Below are positions 15,507-23,999 of a stretch of 64,000 bases of DNA, piece by piece. Every line of letters starts with the position of its first letter. The first letter of the stretch is position 1. This DNA comes from Parabacteroides sp. (GTDB lineage: Bacteria > Bacteroidota > Bacteroidia > Bacteroidales > Tannerellaceae). The position numbers were made by a program, and so were the translations under genes. The stretch spans positions 124,001 to 188,000 of the forward strand of contig JAFUOJ010000014.1 in NCBI GenBank assembly GCA_017481945.1, written 5' to 3'. The notes beneath the pieces are model-generated. The model saw only the letters and a list, made by a program, of their open reading frames with translations, was not told the origin of the DNA and searched no databases.

Positions 15507-16826
15507 ATGGAAAAACTGGGAAAAACAAAGACAAAATATCTTGAAAAACTGGAGCTCCTAAAAGAAAAATTCGAGCATTTTTCAATTGATCTCTCGGCAG
15601 GAGGAAAGAAATTCTTCTTGCTCTATCTCCTCTATGAGGTACAGCGGACACATGAGTTTTTTATGGAGGTGGAAAAACTGGTGGACGAAAAGAAATATAC
15701 GGCTGATATGCTGGAGATAGACGCGGATGTGGATTATGTGGATTGGGCGGATGAGAGACATTGGAAGGTGGATGTTAGCACGCATATACTGGCTGAGGAT
15801 GAGGATTTTGAGCCGACTGAGAAGACTATCGAGGGAATGTTGGACGCGCTGCCTACGGAGGGAAGCGAACAGTGTGCCGAGGGGAGCCGGATGGAGTACA
15901 AAGAGGTGCTTCAGGAGGTTCTGCGAGGGGCCTGTAACAGCCGGCAGCTGTATTTGGCGTTGGTCGACCTGATACAGCAGCTGCGGACGACTCTTTTCAA
16001 CATCGGTAGCAAACAGGGGAAGCGGGAACTGTCGGCCGAAGAGGGAGAGCTGTTGTATCAGGGGGAAGAGCAGCGGTTCAACCTGCCGGGCGAACGGGAG
16101 GTGGTCGAGGATTTCAATAGCTGGAAGGCGTGCCATGAGAACGATGAGGAGAACATCCGGAAATACATCCGAGGAAAGGAGTTTACGGAGATGGTGGACC
16201 TGTTTACCTCCGGGTTCCTGACGCCAAAGATAGGGCAGCAGAAGGAGGTCGATTTTTCGGTTTATAAGGATGATATTGATATGGAGCGGCTGAGGAAGTT
16301 CTCCGGAGAGCTGGATATAGAGGCGTACTACTCGGCTATGCGTGAACTCTTTGACTATCATAAGAGCGTTCTGTATCCGCGGAAAGATAAGCTCGGGAAG
16401 TATTTCTTCAAGTACCGTAAGGAGGTGACGAAGGAACATCGGGCAGCCTGCTTCCGCTTTGTCAAAATGCTGTGGTTGATAGAGGAGGAGAAAAGGTGCC
16501 AGAGAGAGGTTCAAGAAGGGGCGAAACGGAAGAAGGAGCTGCTTCCGACCGAGACGGGGAGGAGTGATTTCTATAAGATTGTCCAGCATGAGGACCCGGA
16601 GCGGTTTGTCCGGCGGCTACATCAGCTGATTGACGGACGGCGAGGGGCAGACGTGGGGTGTGTGCTCTTGAAATGTGCGCAAGAGGGGTACATCAGCCGC
16701 AGCCCGAAACAGAAAGAATTTGAGTCGGAGTTTACGCGGATCGGCGGCTGGAAAGCGATTCATAATTACATGAGCGACAACAACGAGAACGCCTTAGAAC
16801 GCGCCAATAAGATCGTGATATTTTAA
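15507..16826 (+). CDS. Unrecognised 439-aa cytoplasmic protein of the cassette
   Basis: I do not recognise a family. No signal peptide or membrane helix is visible. The protein is rich in Glu, Lys and Arg and largely helical, with possible coiled coils near residues 10-30 and 325-355. The middle (about 75-105) is very acidic. The C-terminus, with GRRGADVGCVLLKCAQEG and GGWKAIHNYMSDNN, looks like a small alpha-helical domain that could be compared with replication or mobilisation accessory proteins. High GC content fits the neighbouring DUF3987 gene rather than the AT-rich flank. It stands alone between two toxin-antitoxin modules and has its own long terminator hairpin. Confidence 0.75.
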   Translation: MEKLGKTKTKYLEKLELLKEKFEHFSIDLSAGGKKFFLLYLLYEVQRTHEFFMEVEKLVDEKKYTADMLEIDADVDYVDWADERHWKVDVSTHILAEDEDFEPTEKTIEGMLDALPTEGSEQCAEGSRMEYKEVLQEVLRGACNSRQLYLALVDLIQQLRTTLFNIGSKQGKRELSAEEGELLYQGEEQRFNLPGEREVVEDFNSWKACHENDEENIRKYIRGKEFTEMVDLFTSGFLTPKIGQQKEVDFSVYKDDIDMERLRKFSGELDIEAYYSAMRELFDYHKSVLYPRKDKLGKYFFKYRKEVTKEHRAACFRFVKMLWLIEEEKRCQREVQEGAKRKKELLPTETGRSDFYKIVQHEDPERFVRRLHQLIDGRRGADVGCVLLKCAQEGYISRSPKQKEFESEFTRIGGWKAIHNYMSDNNENALERANKIVIF

Positions 16827-16852
16827 GGGGGAAACCCCTCGAGATATGGATA

Positions 16853-16912
16853 AAGGTGGACGCGAATGGATGTAAATAGACATCCATTTGCGTCCACCTT
16901 CTTTTCTTTTAT
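16853..16912 (+). terminator. Long terminator hairpin after the 439-aa gene
   Basis: Twenty-one-bp stem with a single G-T wobble (16853-16873 with 16880-16900), 6-nt loop, followed by CTTTTCTTTT. Confidence 0.85.
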
Positions 16913-17011
16913 ACCCAGCGAATTAGCCCTTCTTTTGCACCATCGAAATCCTACTGACAAGGTTTTTCGAAGGTGCTCTTTGACATATTGGAATAAAGGA
17001 ATAACTGAAGA

Positions 17012-17290
17012 CTACTTGTCGTCATAATGACCGTAGGCAGAGAGGACGTCTACGTAGACTTCCGTCTCAAATATACGGTAAACGAGCCGATGTTTCTTTG
17101 TGATCTGACGACTCCAACGGTTTTCAGGTTTCCCCTTCAATGGTTCTGGGTGACCAGTTCCGATTTTAGGATGTTCAATAAGCTCGTTAAGCAATTTGAC
17201 TGCTTTCTTAAAACTGGCCGGTTCACTTTTTTTAAGTTTGGCAAGGTCGGTTTCCGCCTCTGGAGAGAAGATAATTTTATACATGGTCAT
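17012..17290 (-). CDS. Txe/YoeB-type RelE-superfamily toxin
   Basis: Ribosome-dependent mRNA interferase of the RelE/ParE fold, 92 aa. Features: MYKIIFSPEAETDLAKLKKS, then LNELIEHPKIGTGHPEPLKG and ENRWSRQITKKHRLVYRI, matching Txe/YoeB proteins, with the C-terminal SAYGHYDDK carrying the catalytic His/Tyr. Its start overlaps the antitoxin stop as ATGA, so translation is coupled. Cytoplasmic. Confidence 0.9.
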   Translation of the reverse strand: MTMYKIIFSPEAETDLAKLKKSEPASFKKAVKLLNELIEHPKIGTGHPEPLKGKPENRWSRQITKKHRLVYRIFETEVYVDVLSAYGHYDDK

Positions 17291-17544
17291 AACGAGTTGA
17301 GCCAGATGTTCATCTCATCCGGGTGGGTGAAAGTTCTTCCTTTACCTGCTTTTATCTCTTCCTCCGCCTGATCCAATTTTTGGAAAAACTCCTCCTTACT
17401 CATCAAGGTCGGGTCAGCTTGCTGCTCTTTGACCAGCTTTCGTAGGTATTTGGCTATGCGAGCAAGCATATCCTCGCTTTCAGAAAGGGTACTGAGGTTA
17501 CGAAGGATTTCAGCGTTCAATGCTACTCTTTGTGATGTTGTCAT
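17287..17544 (-). CDS. Antitoxin of the YoeB-type module
   Basis: 85-aa partner of the downstream toxin. The start is ATG 17544; an in-frame TTG at 17550 is the alternative. Sequence is helical, with an acidic C-terminus (KLDQAEEEIKAGKGRTF) that probably wraps the toxin. The N-terminal part (QRVALNAEILRNLSTLSES) is presumably the dimerisation and DNA-binding part, though it is not clearly Phd/YefM-like. A full promoter precedes it. Confidence 0.82.
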   Translation of the reverse strand: MTTSQRVALNAEILRNLSTLSESEDMLARIAKYLRKLVKEQQADPTLMSKEEFFQKLDQAEEEIKAGKGRTFTHPDEMNIWLNSL

Positions 17545-17570
17545 AATCAATCATTTATGATGGTTTGTGA

Positions 17571-17601
17571 CAAATATAGATATAAGTTTCAAAATAACAA
17601 A
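17571..17601 (-). promoter_or_regulatory. Sigma-ABfr promoter of the toxin-antitoxin operon
   Basis: Minus strand TTTG (17598-17601), 19-nt spacer, TATATTTG (17571-17578): exact consensus, 27 nt upstream of the antitoxin ATG. Confidence 0.8.
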
Positions 17602-17669
17602 AAGTGAAAGATAAAATGAATGTGTAAAACCAAATGGGGGTTAAGGAGCCCCTTTAAAATCAATTAGAT

Positions 17670-17948
17670 ATGAAAGGAATATTTAAAGTAGTTGCACAAG
17701 GCGAACCGTTCGTCGTGCAAAGTCAGAAAGCCGAAAACGGCCAGCTGAAGAAGTCGATTTTGACCCTGCAGGAGATTGGGGGCAAATATGAAAATACCTA
17801 CGCCGTCACCCTGCTGGGGGGAATGGCTGAGTTTAGGTTCTATCCGGGAGAATGCGTGTTTGCTGCGCTACACTTTGCGGTGCGCGAGTATAACGGGCAG
17901 GTGTATCAAGACATTGTAGTCAATGAAATCATTAAAGTTAAATCGTAA
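17670..17948 (+). CDS. Small beta-rich protein, first gene of the DUF3987 operon
   Basis: 92 aa, all-beta pattern with alternating polar and hydrophobic residues (FKVVAQGEPFVVQSQK, YAVTLLGGMAEFRFYPG, YNGQVYQDIVVNEIIKV). It looks like an OB-fold, single-stranded-DNA-binding-like protein of the DUF3127 kind, but this is a fold impression and not a motif match. It starts a tightly spaced unit: 14 nt to the next gene, which overlaps the primase-like gene. A role with that protein in DNA replication is plausible. Confidence 0.7.
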   Translation: MKGIFKVVAQGEPFVVQSQKAENGQLKKSILTLQEIGGKYENTYAVTLLGGMAEFRFYPGECVFAALHFAVREYNGQVYQDIVVNEIIKVKS

Positions 17949-17962
17949 AAGGAGGAAAGAAG

Positions 17963-18364
17963 ATGGATATGATTCAAAGCCAGATCGTAGACAGTGACGT
18001 CAGTATGGACGCTGTCGCTATTTATCGAGACAATATGATCGTGATTAAACCCTGTCCGTGGGACAATGACAAGGCGATGGAGCTGACCCCCGGGAAACGG
18101 CTCTCCTTTGTCGGACGGACAGTCATTGAGGTAGACGGACGGACGACCACCTTCCGGTATAACATCGGGTCGCGAGGGAATCGCTACATGGTGCTCTTCA
18201 AGACGAAACACTGCGAACTGTTGATGACGCAAGGGGGCACTATCATTGAAAAATGGCGCTTCAAGCCCGAGATGACGACGGCCGACATCTGCGACATCCG
18301 TCTGCAAGAGGGACAGGATATTATCACCTATCTTCAACACCGAAAGGAGGTGGGCACATGGTGA
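17963..18364 (+). CDS. Hypothetical protein (133 aa) coupled to the DUF3987 gene
   Basis: I do not recognise a family. No signal or membrane segment. Predicted mostly beta in the first 90 residues (VAIYRDNMIVIKPCPW, TVIEVDGRTTTFRYNIGSRG) and helical at the end. A good Shine-Dalgarno (AAAGGAGGAAAG) precedes the ATG, and its last 7 nt overlap the following gene, so the two products are made together. Confidence 0.75.
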   Translation: MDMIQSQIVDSDVSMDAVAIYRDNMIVIKPCPWDNDKAMELTPGKRLSFVGRTVIEVDGRTTTFRYNIGSRGNRYMVLFKTKHCELLMTQGGTIIEKWRFKPEMTTADICDIRLQEGQDIITYLQHRKEVGTW

Positions 18365-20625
18365 CACATTTTACCTGTATAGGCAAAGGACATGGAGCAC
18401 CGGCTGTCCCTGCGACCCGCGAGGATTGGGAACGTGTACGACGATCCTCCTGTTTGGCGGATATGTGCAAACGTATTGAGGCCGGAGACGAGAAGCTGAA
18501 GAACCGACTCCCGATATGGACCCCTCACTGTGCAGCCTTCAGAAAGAACCATCGGGCGATAGCTGACGCCCTGCAACCGTTGCAACGCCTCATGCTCGAC
18601 TTTGACGAGAAGGGACATTCCCAAGAGATCCTGACTGCCGCCTTGGCCCTGCAGGAGTCCGGGACGTGGCAGGTCCTACTGGTCGAGGAGAGCGTACGCC
18701 GAGGGACCCACGTCCTGATTGCCCTGCCGGAGGGGATGAGTGCCGAAGAGGCGCAGGTACGCTTTGGAGAGGCGGTAGGCTTCCGGGCGGACGCTGCGGT
18801 GAAGGATGTCAGCCGATGTATCTATATGGTCCCCGAGAGCCATACGCTGTACGTCCATGACTCCCTTTTCGCTCCGGTACCCCTCCAACCGGCCACCTCT
18901 GAGGAAGCTCCGTCATTCCCTCCTGTGCCCGCTACGGAGCCGGAGAAGGCAACCCCTCCGGTGACGACCTTGCAGCCGGCCGGCACCTATCCCGAGAGCT
19001 ACGAGGAGGTCCCTTACTCCCTCTTAGTCGAGGCCTTGGAGGAGCAGATGGGAGGCACACCGGAGCATGGCAGCCGTAACAACTTCATCTTCTCGATGGC
19101 CTGCCACCTGCGCTACGTCTGCAACGATGACCCCTTTTGGCTCATGCAGGTACTGCCCACCTATGGGGAGGCACGTGAGAAGTGGATGACGACCATCAAG
19201 AGTGCCTGTGCACGTTATCAGGCGAAGACAATGCCCTCCATCCTGCAACGGGCGTTGGCCGTCTGCAAAGAGAAAATCCGCTATGAGAAGGGAGATCAGG
19301 AGGGAAAATATCCCTTGCCACCCCTGCCGAGGCTGCTGCCTCCGTTGATTAAGTTGCTGGTCTCGAAGACACCGATTCTTTATCGCCCTGCGGTCGCACA
19401 GGCGGTCTTCCCTGCCTTGGCTGCCCACCTGTGGAATACGACCTTCCGCTACATCGACAACGTGGCGCACGAAGCGACCCTCATGAACGTCCTGATGGCC
19501 GGTACGGGTGCCGGAAAGAACTGTATCAGCGAACCGATCAACCGTATCCTTGCAGACATCCGCCAGAGGGATAGAGTCAATCGGGAGCGAGAGAAGGAGT
19601 GGAAACAGGAGGTACAGAGCAAAGGGGCAAATAAGGATAAGCGCAAACGACCGGCCGGCTTGGTGATTCAAGAGGTCGACCCGGACATGACGAACGCTGC
19701 CCTTGTCCAGCGCTTGGCTGACGCCGAGGGACGCTTCCTCTATGCCAAGATGAATGAGATTGACCAGTTTGACGCGCTCAAAACCTCCTCACGCAGCAAG
19801 TCGCACTTCCAAATCATGTGCTTGGCTTTTGACCCCGGTAACGTCTACGGGCAGACACGTGTCGGGGCAGGTTCGGTAAGTGAACGGGTCTGTATACGCT
19901 TCAACTGGAATGCTTCGACCACCATCCAGAAGGGACAGTCCTACTTCCATTCGGTACTGACAGACGGTCCGATCAGCCGGATAAACTTCTGTACGATCCC
20001 CGAACGACCGATCGGCTCGGAAATGCCCATCTATGGAAGCTATGACGAGACGTTCGACGCAGAGCTACGTCCCTACATCGATCGGCTGAACGAGGCTGAA
20101 GGAACCATCGACTGCCCTCAGGCCCGTCGGTTGGCACAAGCACTGGTCGAGGAGAGTGCCGAGTTTGCCCGCCTGTCGCAGAGCCGCGTCTATGAGAACC
20201 TCTCGTTTCGAGCGAATGTGATCGCCTACCTCAAAGCCTGTGTGCTGTATGTCGCCCAAGGCTACCGGTGGGATAAGCGGATCGAGGACTTCGTCCGCTG
20301 GTCGCTACGCTATGATCTGGCCTGTAAGATGATGTTCTTCGGCGAAGCCATCGAGGAGATCGAGCGCAGAGGCAGCCAGGCTGTCTCCAGAGGCCCACGC
20401 AATCTTTTGGAGCTGTTACCCATCCGTTTTACGGCGGAGGAGGCCCGACAATTACGGCAGCGTGAGGGTATAATTGGAGGCTCGTTGGCCATTATGCTGA
20501 ACAATTGGAAGCAACGGGGATACATCGAATGTACGGACGAGAAGCCGGAACGCTATATGAAGACTGAGGCCTATCTGAAGCGACATCCGCAGAAGCCGTT
20601 GGACGCAGCGCAAGAGGAGACATGA
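18358..20625 (+). CDS. BT4734-like/DUF3987 primase-helicase-like protein
   Basis: 755-aa protein with an N-terminal BT4734-like (VirE N-terminal type, primase-polymerase-like) region containing LMLDFDEKG and a C-terminal DUF3987 region with a P-loop GTGAGKN (about 382-388) and the ATPase-like stretch FLYAKMNEIDQFDALK. Family context suggests a role in replication of mobile DNA or in defence; this is inference. The ATG at 18358 is chosen because AAAGGAGG stands 7 nt before it; an upstream in-frame start at 18253 lies wholly inside the preceding gene. Composition is much richer in GC (about 55% in a sampled line) than typical neighbours, a sign of transfer. Confidence 0.85.
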   Translation: MVTHFTCIGKGHGAPAVPATREDWERVRRSSCLADMCKRIEAGDEKLKNRLPIWTPHCAAFRKNHRAIADALQPLQRLMLDFDEKGHSQEILTAALALQESGTWQVLLVEESVRRGTHVLIALPEGMSAEEAQVRFGEAVGFRADAAVKDVSRCIYMVPESHTLYVHDSLFAPVPLQPATSEEAPSFPPVPATEPEKATPPVTTLQPAGTYPESYEEVPYSLLVEALEEQMGGTPEHGSRNNFIFSMACHLRYVCNDDPFWLMQVLPTYGEAREKWMTTIKSACARYQAKTMPSILQRALAVCKEKIRYEKGDQEGKYPLPPLPRLLPPLIKLLVSKTPILYRPAVAQAVFPALAAHLWNTTFRYIDNVAHEATLMNVLMAGTGAGKNCISEPINRILADIRQRDRVNREREKEWKQEVQSKGANKDKRKRPAGLVIQEVDPDMTNAALVQRLADAEGRFLYAKMNEIDQFDALKTSSRSKSHFQIMCLAFDPGNVYGQTRVGAGSVSERVCIRFNWNASTTIQKGQSYFHSVLTDGPISRINFCTIPERPIGSEMPIYGSYDETFDAELRPYIDRLNEAEGTIDCPQARRLAQALVEESAEFARLSQSRVYENLSFRANVIAYLKACVLYVAQGYRWDKRIEDFVRWSLRYDLACKMMFFGEAIEEIERRGSQAVSRGPRNLLELLPIRFTAEEARQLRQREGIIGGSLAIMLNNWKQRGYIECTDEKPERYMKTEAYLKRHPQKPLDAAQEET

Positions 20626-20648
20626 TTCAGTTATTCAGTTATTCAGTT
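20625..20648. repeat. Octamer array (ATTCAGTT)3 after the DUF3987 gene
   Basis: Three perfect units beginning on the last base of the DUF3987 stop codon. It is a 24-nt direct repeat of 14505-14528, 6.1 kb to the left. Confidence 0.9.
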
Positions 20649-20671
20649 TATTTTTTTAAATTATCATTTGT

Positions 20672-21163
20672 ATGGAACAAGTAAAAGAAAAGAGAATCCC
20701 GAGAGGGTTCAGAAATAACAATCCGCTAAATATTCGTTTGGGCATGAGCCGTTGGGAAGGACGTGCCTCGGTACAGTCAGACCCGGACTTTGTGGTCTTT
20801 CGGACGATGGCGTTCGGCTATCGGGCAGCCTGGAAGTTGCTGGAGAGCTATCGCCTGCGTTTTTATCGGCAAGGCAAGACCTTCTGTCTTGGTAACATCA
20901 TCTATCGTTGGGCTCCGCCCAGCGATGGCAACGAGACGATGGCCTATCTGTACACCGTCCTACACCTGCTGAAGAATGTCGGGGGACGTGAACCGATACC
21001 GCCGGTGACTATTGCCGAAGGGGCTGCTCGTATCGCTCGTATCTTGGCGGCCATGACCTGCATAGAGAATGGGATTCGTTGGGATGAGGTGGATCGTGAA
21101 GCCATCCTTGCCGGCTTTTCTTTAGCCTATCCGCAGGTGGATGTGCCGCAGGTCGTATGGTAA
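20672..21163 (+). CDS. Phage P5-like structural/muramidase-type protein
   Basis: 163 aa, starting MEQVKEKRIPRGFRNNNPLN. The RGFRNNNPLNIRLG...WEG pattern is typical of phage proteins labelled structural protein P5, a lytic-transglycosylase-like peptidoglycan-cleaving fold. Later blocks AAWKLLESYRLRFYRQGKTF and IIYRWAPPSDGNETMAYL match that family. No signal peptide is visible, so release would need another route. In related cassettes an N-acetylmuramoyl-L-alanine amidase occupies this place, so it may be the cell-wall enzyme of this element. Confidence 0.78.
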   Translation: MEQVKEKRIPRGFRNNNPLNIRLGMSRWEGRASVQSDPDFVVFRTMAFGYRAAWKLLESYRLRFYRQGKTFCLGNIIYRWAPPSDGNETMAYLYTVLHLLKNVGGREPIPPVTIAEGAARIARILAAMTCIENGIRWDEVDREAILAGFSLAYPQVDVPQVVW

Positions 21164-21167
21164 GAAA

Positions 21168-21213
21168 AAGAGGAGGGGAAGAATTTCTTCCTCCCCTCTC
21201 TTTCCTTTTTATG
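21168..21213. terminator. Bidirectional terminator between the P5-like and peptidase genes
   Basis: Purine-rich AGAGGAGGGGAAG pairs imperfectly with CTTCCTCCCCTCTC around an AATTT loop, with T-rich sequence on the exit side of each strand. Both flanking genes end here. Confidence 0.55.
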
Positions 21214-21227
21214 TGGATAGATTCTTT

Positions 21228-23228
21228 TTAGAAACATTTGCGGACCGCTTCCAACATCGGAGTGACTGTCAGCGGACTGCCTGTCGCTTGCTGCATCCAT
21301 ACGTTCGGAGTCAGACAGCCTTGGCGGAAGATACGCTGAACTTCGGCAGCAAAGTCCTTGCCGGTTAAGTGCTGCTCCAATTGGAACTCGATGATTTGTC
21401 CGAAGGCATACGCAGACAGGTAGAGCGGATAGCTGATCATGTGTGAGTAGATCGCCAGTACGGTCTCATCCTTGCATCCGAAGACCGGTGCATAGTAAGT
21501 GTTCCATATCTCTTTGGCGAGGGCGATCGTAGCCTCCTTCAACTGGGCGGCTGTCGCGTCAGGATGGGCATACATCCATTTCCATACAGATATGTCTAAC
21601 ATGGAGACGCCACAGATTTCATACATGCTCCAAATCTTGTCTAAGACGTCCATCTTCTTTTTGTCCGGATTGTTGTCCTGAATCCCCAATAGCTCTAAGT
21701 CCCGTTTTTGGAAGACGAAGGCCAATGCCTCGGTGAAGGCCGTGTTAGGCACACCGTTGAGCGTATAATAATCCACGTCATACATCGAGATGGTCTGCTC
21801 TACGTTATGACCAAACTCATGGATGGCGATGTTATACCCCTTGTAGTCCATGCCGCTATCCGGGATACGTGTGCGCAGGTGCGACTGTTGTCCCTTCATG
21901 GCAGCTCCCCACGCATGACCGGAGCCACGAGCAGCGTCTACGGTGATCTTCTCCGCTAAGTAGTTGGCTTTCTCGGGAGAGAAGCCGGCTTTGACCAAGA
22001 TGTTAGGCAGGTCTTTGTCTAAGGCTTCAGCGTTAGGGTAAAGGGCCCGTATCTGTTCGTCCAATTTCTTCTCGTCCAAGTTGCTGCGTGCCTTGAATCC
22101 GTCGTACCAGATGTCGTAAGCCTCTAACTTGCGTCCGAGCCGTTTAGAGATCATCTTACCGACCTCTTTTAGCTCCGGAGCAGAAAGAAACTCGTCGAAG
22201 AGCTTCTCAACGTCTGCCAAGGCGACCTCCATCTCTTCGTCAAACTTCCGGTCGATGAAGGTGTTCCCGGTGTATTGGTCGATACCCTGCATGGCGTGGA
22301 AGTTATTTAACATCTTCTGATAGCGGGTCGTTGCTTCGGGGGTTCCTTGGACGCTCTTTCCCTCCTGTTTGAGGGTGTTCGCATAAGGATTCCAGGCGTA
22401 TTGGTTGGAGTTGATGACCTCGAGGGGGATGGTCTGGTCGATGATTCGCTTCATAACCTCGTACACGGTACGTTGTTTATCCAAGCCTTCTTTCCCCTTG
22501 TTGTAGTTGGCTTTGATTTCGTCCCGTAAGTTCCAATGAGAAAGGAGGATCATCTCCTGAGGGAAAAGATGTTTCCCTTTGGCGTTCGCTACCTGTCCCA
22601 TGTAGATGTTATATTCGGAGGTGTAGATGTCAGCGTCACTCTCGGCATTGCCTGCTGCCTGGAGGGCAGCTGCCGGGATACGTTCGGTGAACTGGTCTCC
22701 CAAGCGGGCGTATGCCCATGCCTTGCGGTCGTTTCCTAATTGCTCCTTCTCCGCTAAGCTGTATTGGGGGAAGTTAAGCATGATGGTGAAGGCGATTTTG
22801 TTCTTGTAGAAGTCGTCTTGCAGGTGAGTCGACGGGCTATAAGAGCCAAACATCTCGTCGATGGTATGCAAAGGTCCGGTAGGCTGGTGAAGGTTTCTCA
22901 TCAACCGGAGGGACATCATATTGAAGTGTCCGCTGATCCCTTCCAAATAGTCACTGATCTTCAAGAAGACCTGCTCTTTCTCCGTAGGGTTGGCGATGTA
23001 GTTTGCTTCGCAAAAACTTTTGAAAGCCTCTGCGTTGCCGTCAGCCTCTTGCCAGAGGCGGGCTGTCTGCCGAACGCCCTTCTCAATGGCGACTTTATTA
23101 TTACTATCTTTGGCCGTCAGCGCCTGGATGGTTGCCTGTACGACCGAGGGGTCGATGGCTGCCTGAGCTTCTAAACAGGCAAGTGTACAAACCAGCATAA
23201 AACAGATGTGTTTAGTTAGTTTTACCAT
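21228..23228 (-). CDS. Secreted gluzincin-type zinc metallopeptidase
   Basis: 666-aa protein with a signal peptide (to about residue 23, ending EAQA) and a zinc site HEFGH at 470-474 with the third ligand Glu about 26 residues later (AFTEALAFVF, E500). That is the gluzincin layout HExxH-x(25)-E seen in M3-like and related oligopeptidases. It is probably periplasmic or outer-surface and cleaves peptides or oligopeptides; the exact family is not certain. Monocistronic. Catalytic residues are intact. Confidence 0.8.
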   Translation of the reverse strand: MVKLTKHICFMLVCTLACLEAQAAIDPSVVQATIQALTAKDSNNKVAIEKGVRQTARLWQEADGNAEAFKSFCEANYIANPTEKEQVFLKISDYLEGISGHFNMMSLRLMRNLHQPTGPLHTIDEMFGSYSPSTHLQDDFYKNKIAFTIMLNFPQYSLAEKEQLGNDRKAWAYARLGDQFTERIPAAALQAAGNAESDADIYTSEYNIYMGQVANAKGKHLFPQEMILLSHWNLRDEIKANYNKGKEGLDKQRTVYEVMKRIIDQTIPLEVINSNQYAWNPYANTLKQEGKSVQGTPEATTRYQKMLNNFHAMQGIDQYTGNTFIDRKFDEEMEVALADVEKLFDEFLSAPELKEVGKMISKRLGRKLEAYDIWYDGFKARSNLDEKKLDEQIRALYPNAEALDKDLPNILVKAGFSPEKANYLAEKITVDAARGSGHAWGAAMKGQQSHLRTRIPDSGMDYKGYNIAIHEFGHNVEQTISMYDVDYYTLNGVPNTAFTEALAFVFQKRDLELLGIQDNNPDKKKMDVLDKIWSMYEICGVSMLDISVWKWMYAHPDATAAQLKEATIALAKEIWNTYYAPVFGCKDETVLAIYSHMISYPLYLSAYAFGQIIEFQLEQHLTGKDFAAEVQRIFRQGCLTPNVWMQQATGSPLTVTPMLEAVRKCF

Positions 23229-23301
23229 AATTATAAAATGTAAAAGTTTGAATTATCAATTGTTTAGTCGTTTGTTTGACTGCAAATGTAGGGATAATTT
23301 G

Positions 23302-23309
23302 TATCTTTG
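23302..23309 (+). promoter_or_regulatory. -7 element TATCTTTG of the DUF4923 gene
   Basis: Exact TAnnTTTG; a TTTG at 23275-23278 lies 23 nt upstream, slightly far. It excludes an in-frame TTG at 23307 as translation start. Confidence 0.6.
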
Positions 23310-23342
23310 CCACAACTAAATATGAGTAACAATACTACAAAG

Positions 23343-23963
23343 ATGAAGAAAACTTGGATTTTAGGAATGGCCTTGTGTGGCTTGTTGTCTGTATCAAATT
23401 CAGCATACGGACAGTCGTTGAAAGACATTTTGAAATCTTCCGCAGTAAAAGACGCTGTGACAGCAGTTACTGGGGGTAAAACATTGAGCATTGAGAATCT
23501 TGCGGGGACTTGGACTTATACCAGCCCGGCGGTTCAACTGGAGGGGGATAATGCTTTGAAGAACGTGGCAGGAAGCGTCGCTACTGCTGAGTTGGAAAAG
23601 AAGATGAAGGAACAATGTGCGAAGGTCGGTATTGTTGAAGGAACTTTCAAATACACCTTTAATACGGACAACACGTTTACTTGTGTATTGAAGGGACGCA
23701 CGTTGAGTGGGACTTATACACTTGATACGAGTGCGAAGACGGTTACGATGAACTTCGGAAAGACGAGTAAGTTACAGTTGGCTAAGATGACCGCCAGCGT
23801 GACGCTTGCGGATGATCAGCTCTCTTTGCTGTATGACGCAGATAAGCTGTTGAACTTCCTGACGAAGTTGTCCTCTTTGACCAGCAACTCGACGGTACAG
23901 ACGTTAAGTAGTTTAGCCAACCAATATGACGGCATGAAGTTAGGTTTTGAATTGAAAAAATAG
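23343..23963 (+). CDS. DUF4923 family secreted protein
   Basis: 206 aa with a signal peptide (MKKTWILGMALCGLLSVSNS, cleavage after AYG). The mature part begins SLKDILKSSAVKDAVTAVTGG, then the lipocalin-like DUF4923 core LAGTWTYTSPAVQLEGDN and TFKYTFNTDNTFTCVLKG. Probably a periplasmic or envelope protein of unknown ligand. ATG 23343 is preferred since the -7 element ends at 23309; ATG 23322 is possible. Single gene with a strong terminator. Confidence 0.85.
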   Translation: MKKTWILGMALCGLLSVSNSAYGQSLKDILKSSAVKDAVTAVTGGKTLSIENLAGTWTYTSPAVQLEGDNALKNVAGSVATAELEKKMKEQCAKVGIVEGTFKYTFNTDNTFTCVLKGRTLSGTYTLDTSAKTVTMNFGKTSKLQLAKMTASVTLADDQLSLLYDADKLLNFLTKLSSLTSNSTVQTLSSLANQYDGMKLGFELKK

Positions 23964-23970
23964 GAAAAAG

Positions 23971-23999
23971 AAAGGAGCAAAGTTATTTGCTCCTTTTTT
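23971..23999 (+). terminator. Terminator after the DUF4923 gene
   Basis: Perfect 11-bp stem (23971-23981 with 23986-23996), GTTA loop and a T run; it abuts the stop codon of the convergent helicase gene. Confidence 0.9.

Noticed and set aside
15582..16589. 335-aa minus-strand frame opposite the 439-aa gene
   Set aside because: Leu/His/Ile-rich antisense reading of a Glu/Lys-rich gene; the plus-strand gene has a promoter element and terminator in the right places.
19024..19671. 215-aa minus-strand frame inside the DUF3987 gene
   Set aside because: Antisense shadow of a GC-rich gene with recognisable domains on the plus strand.
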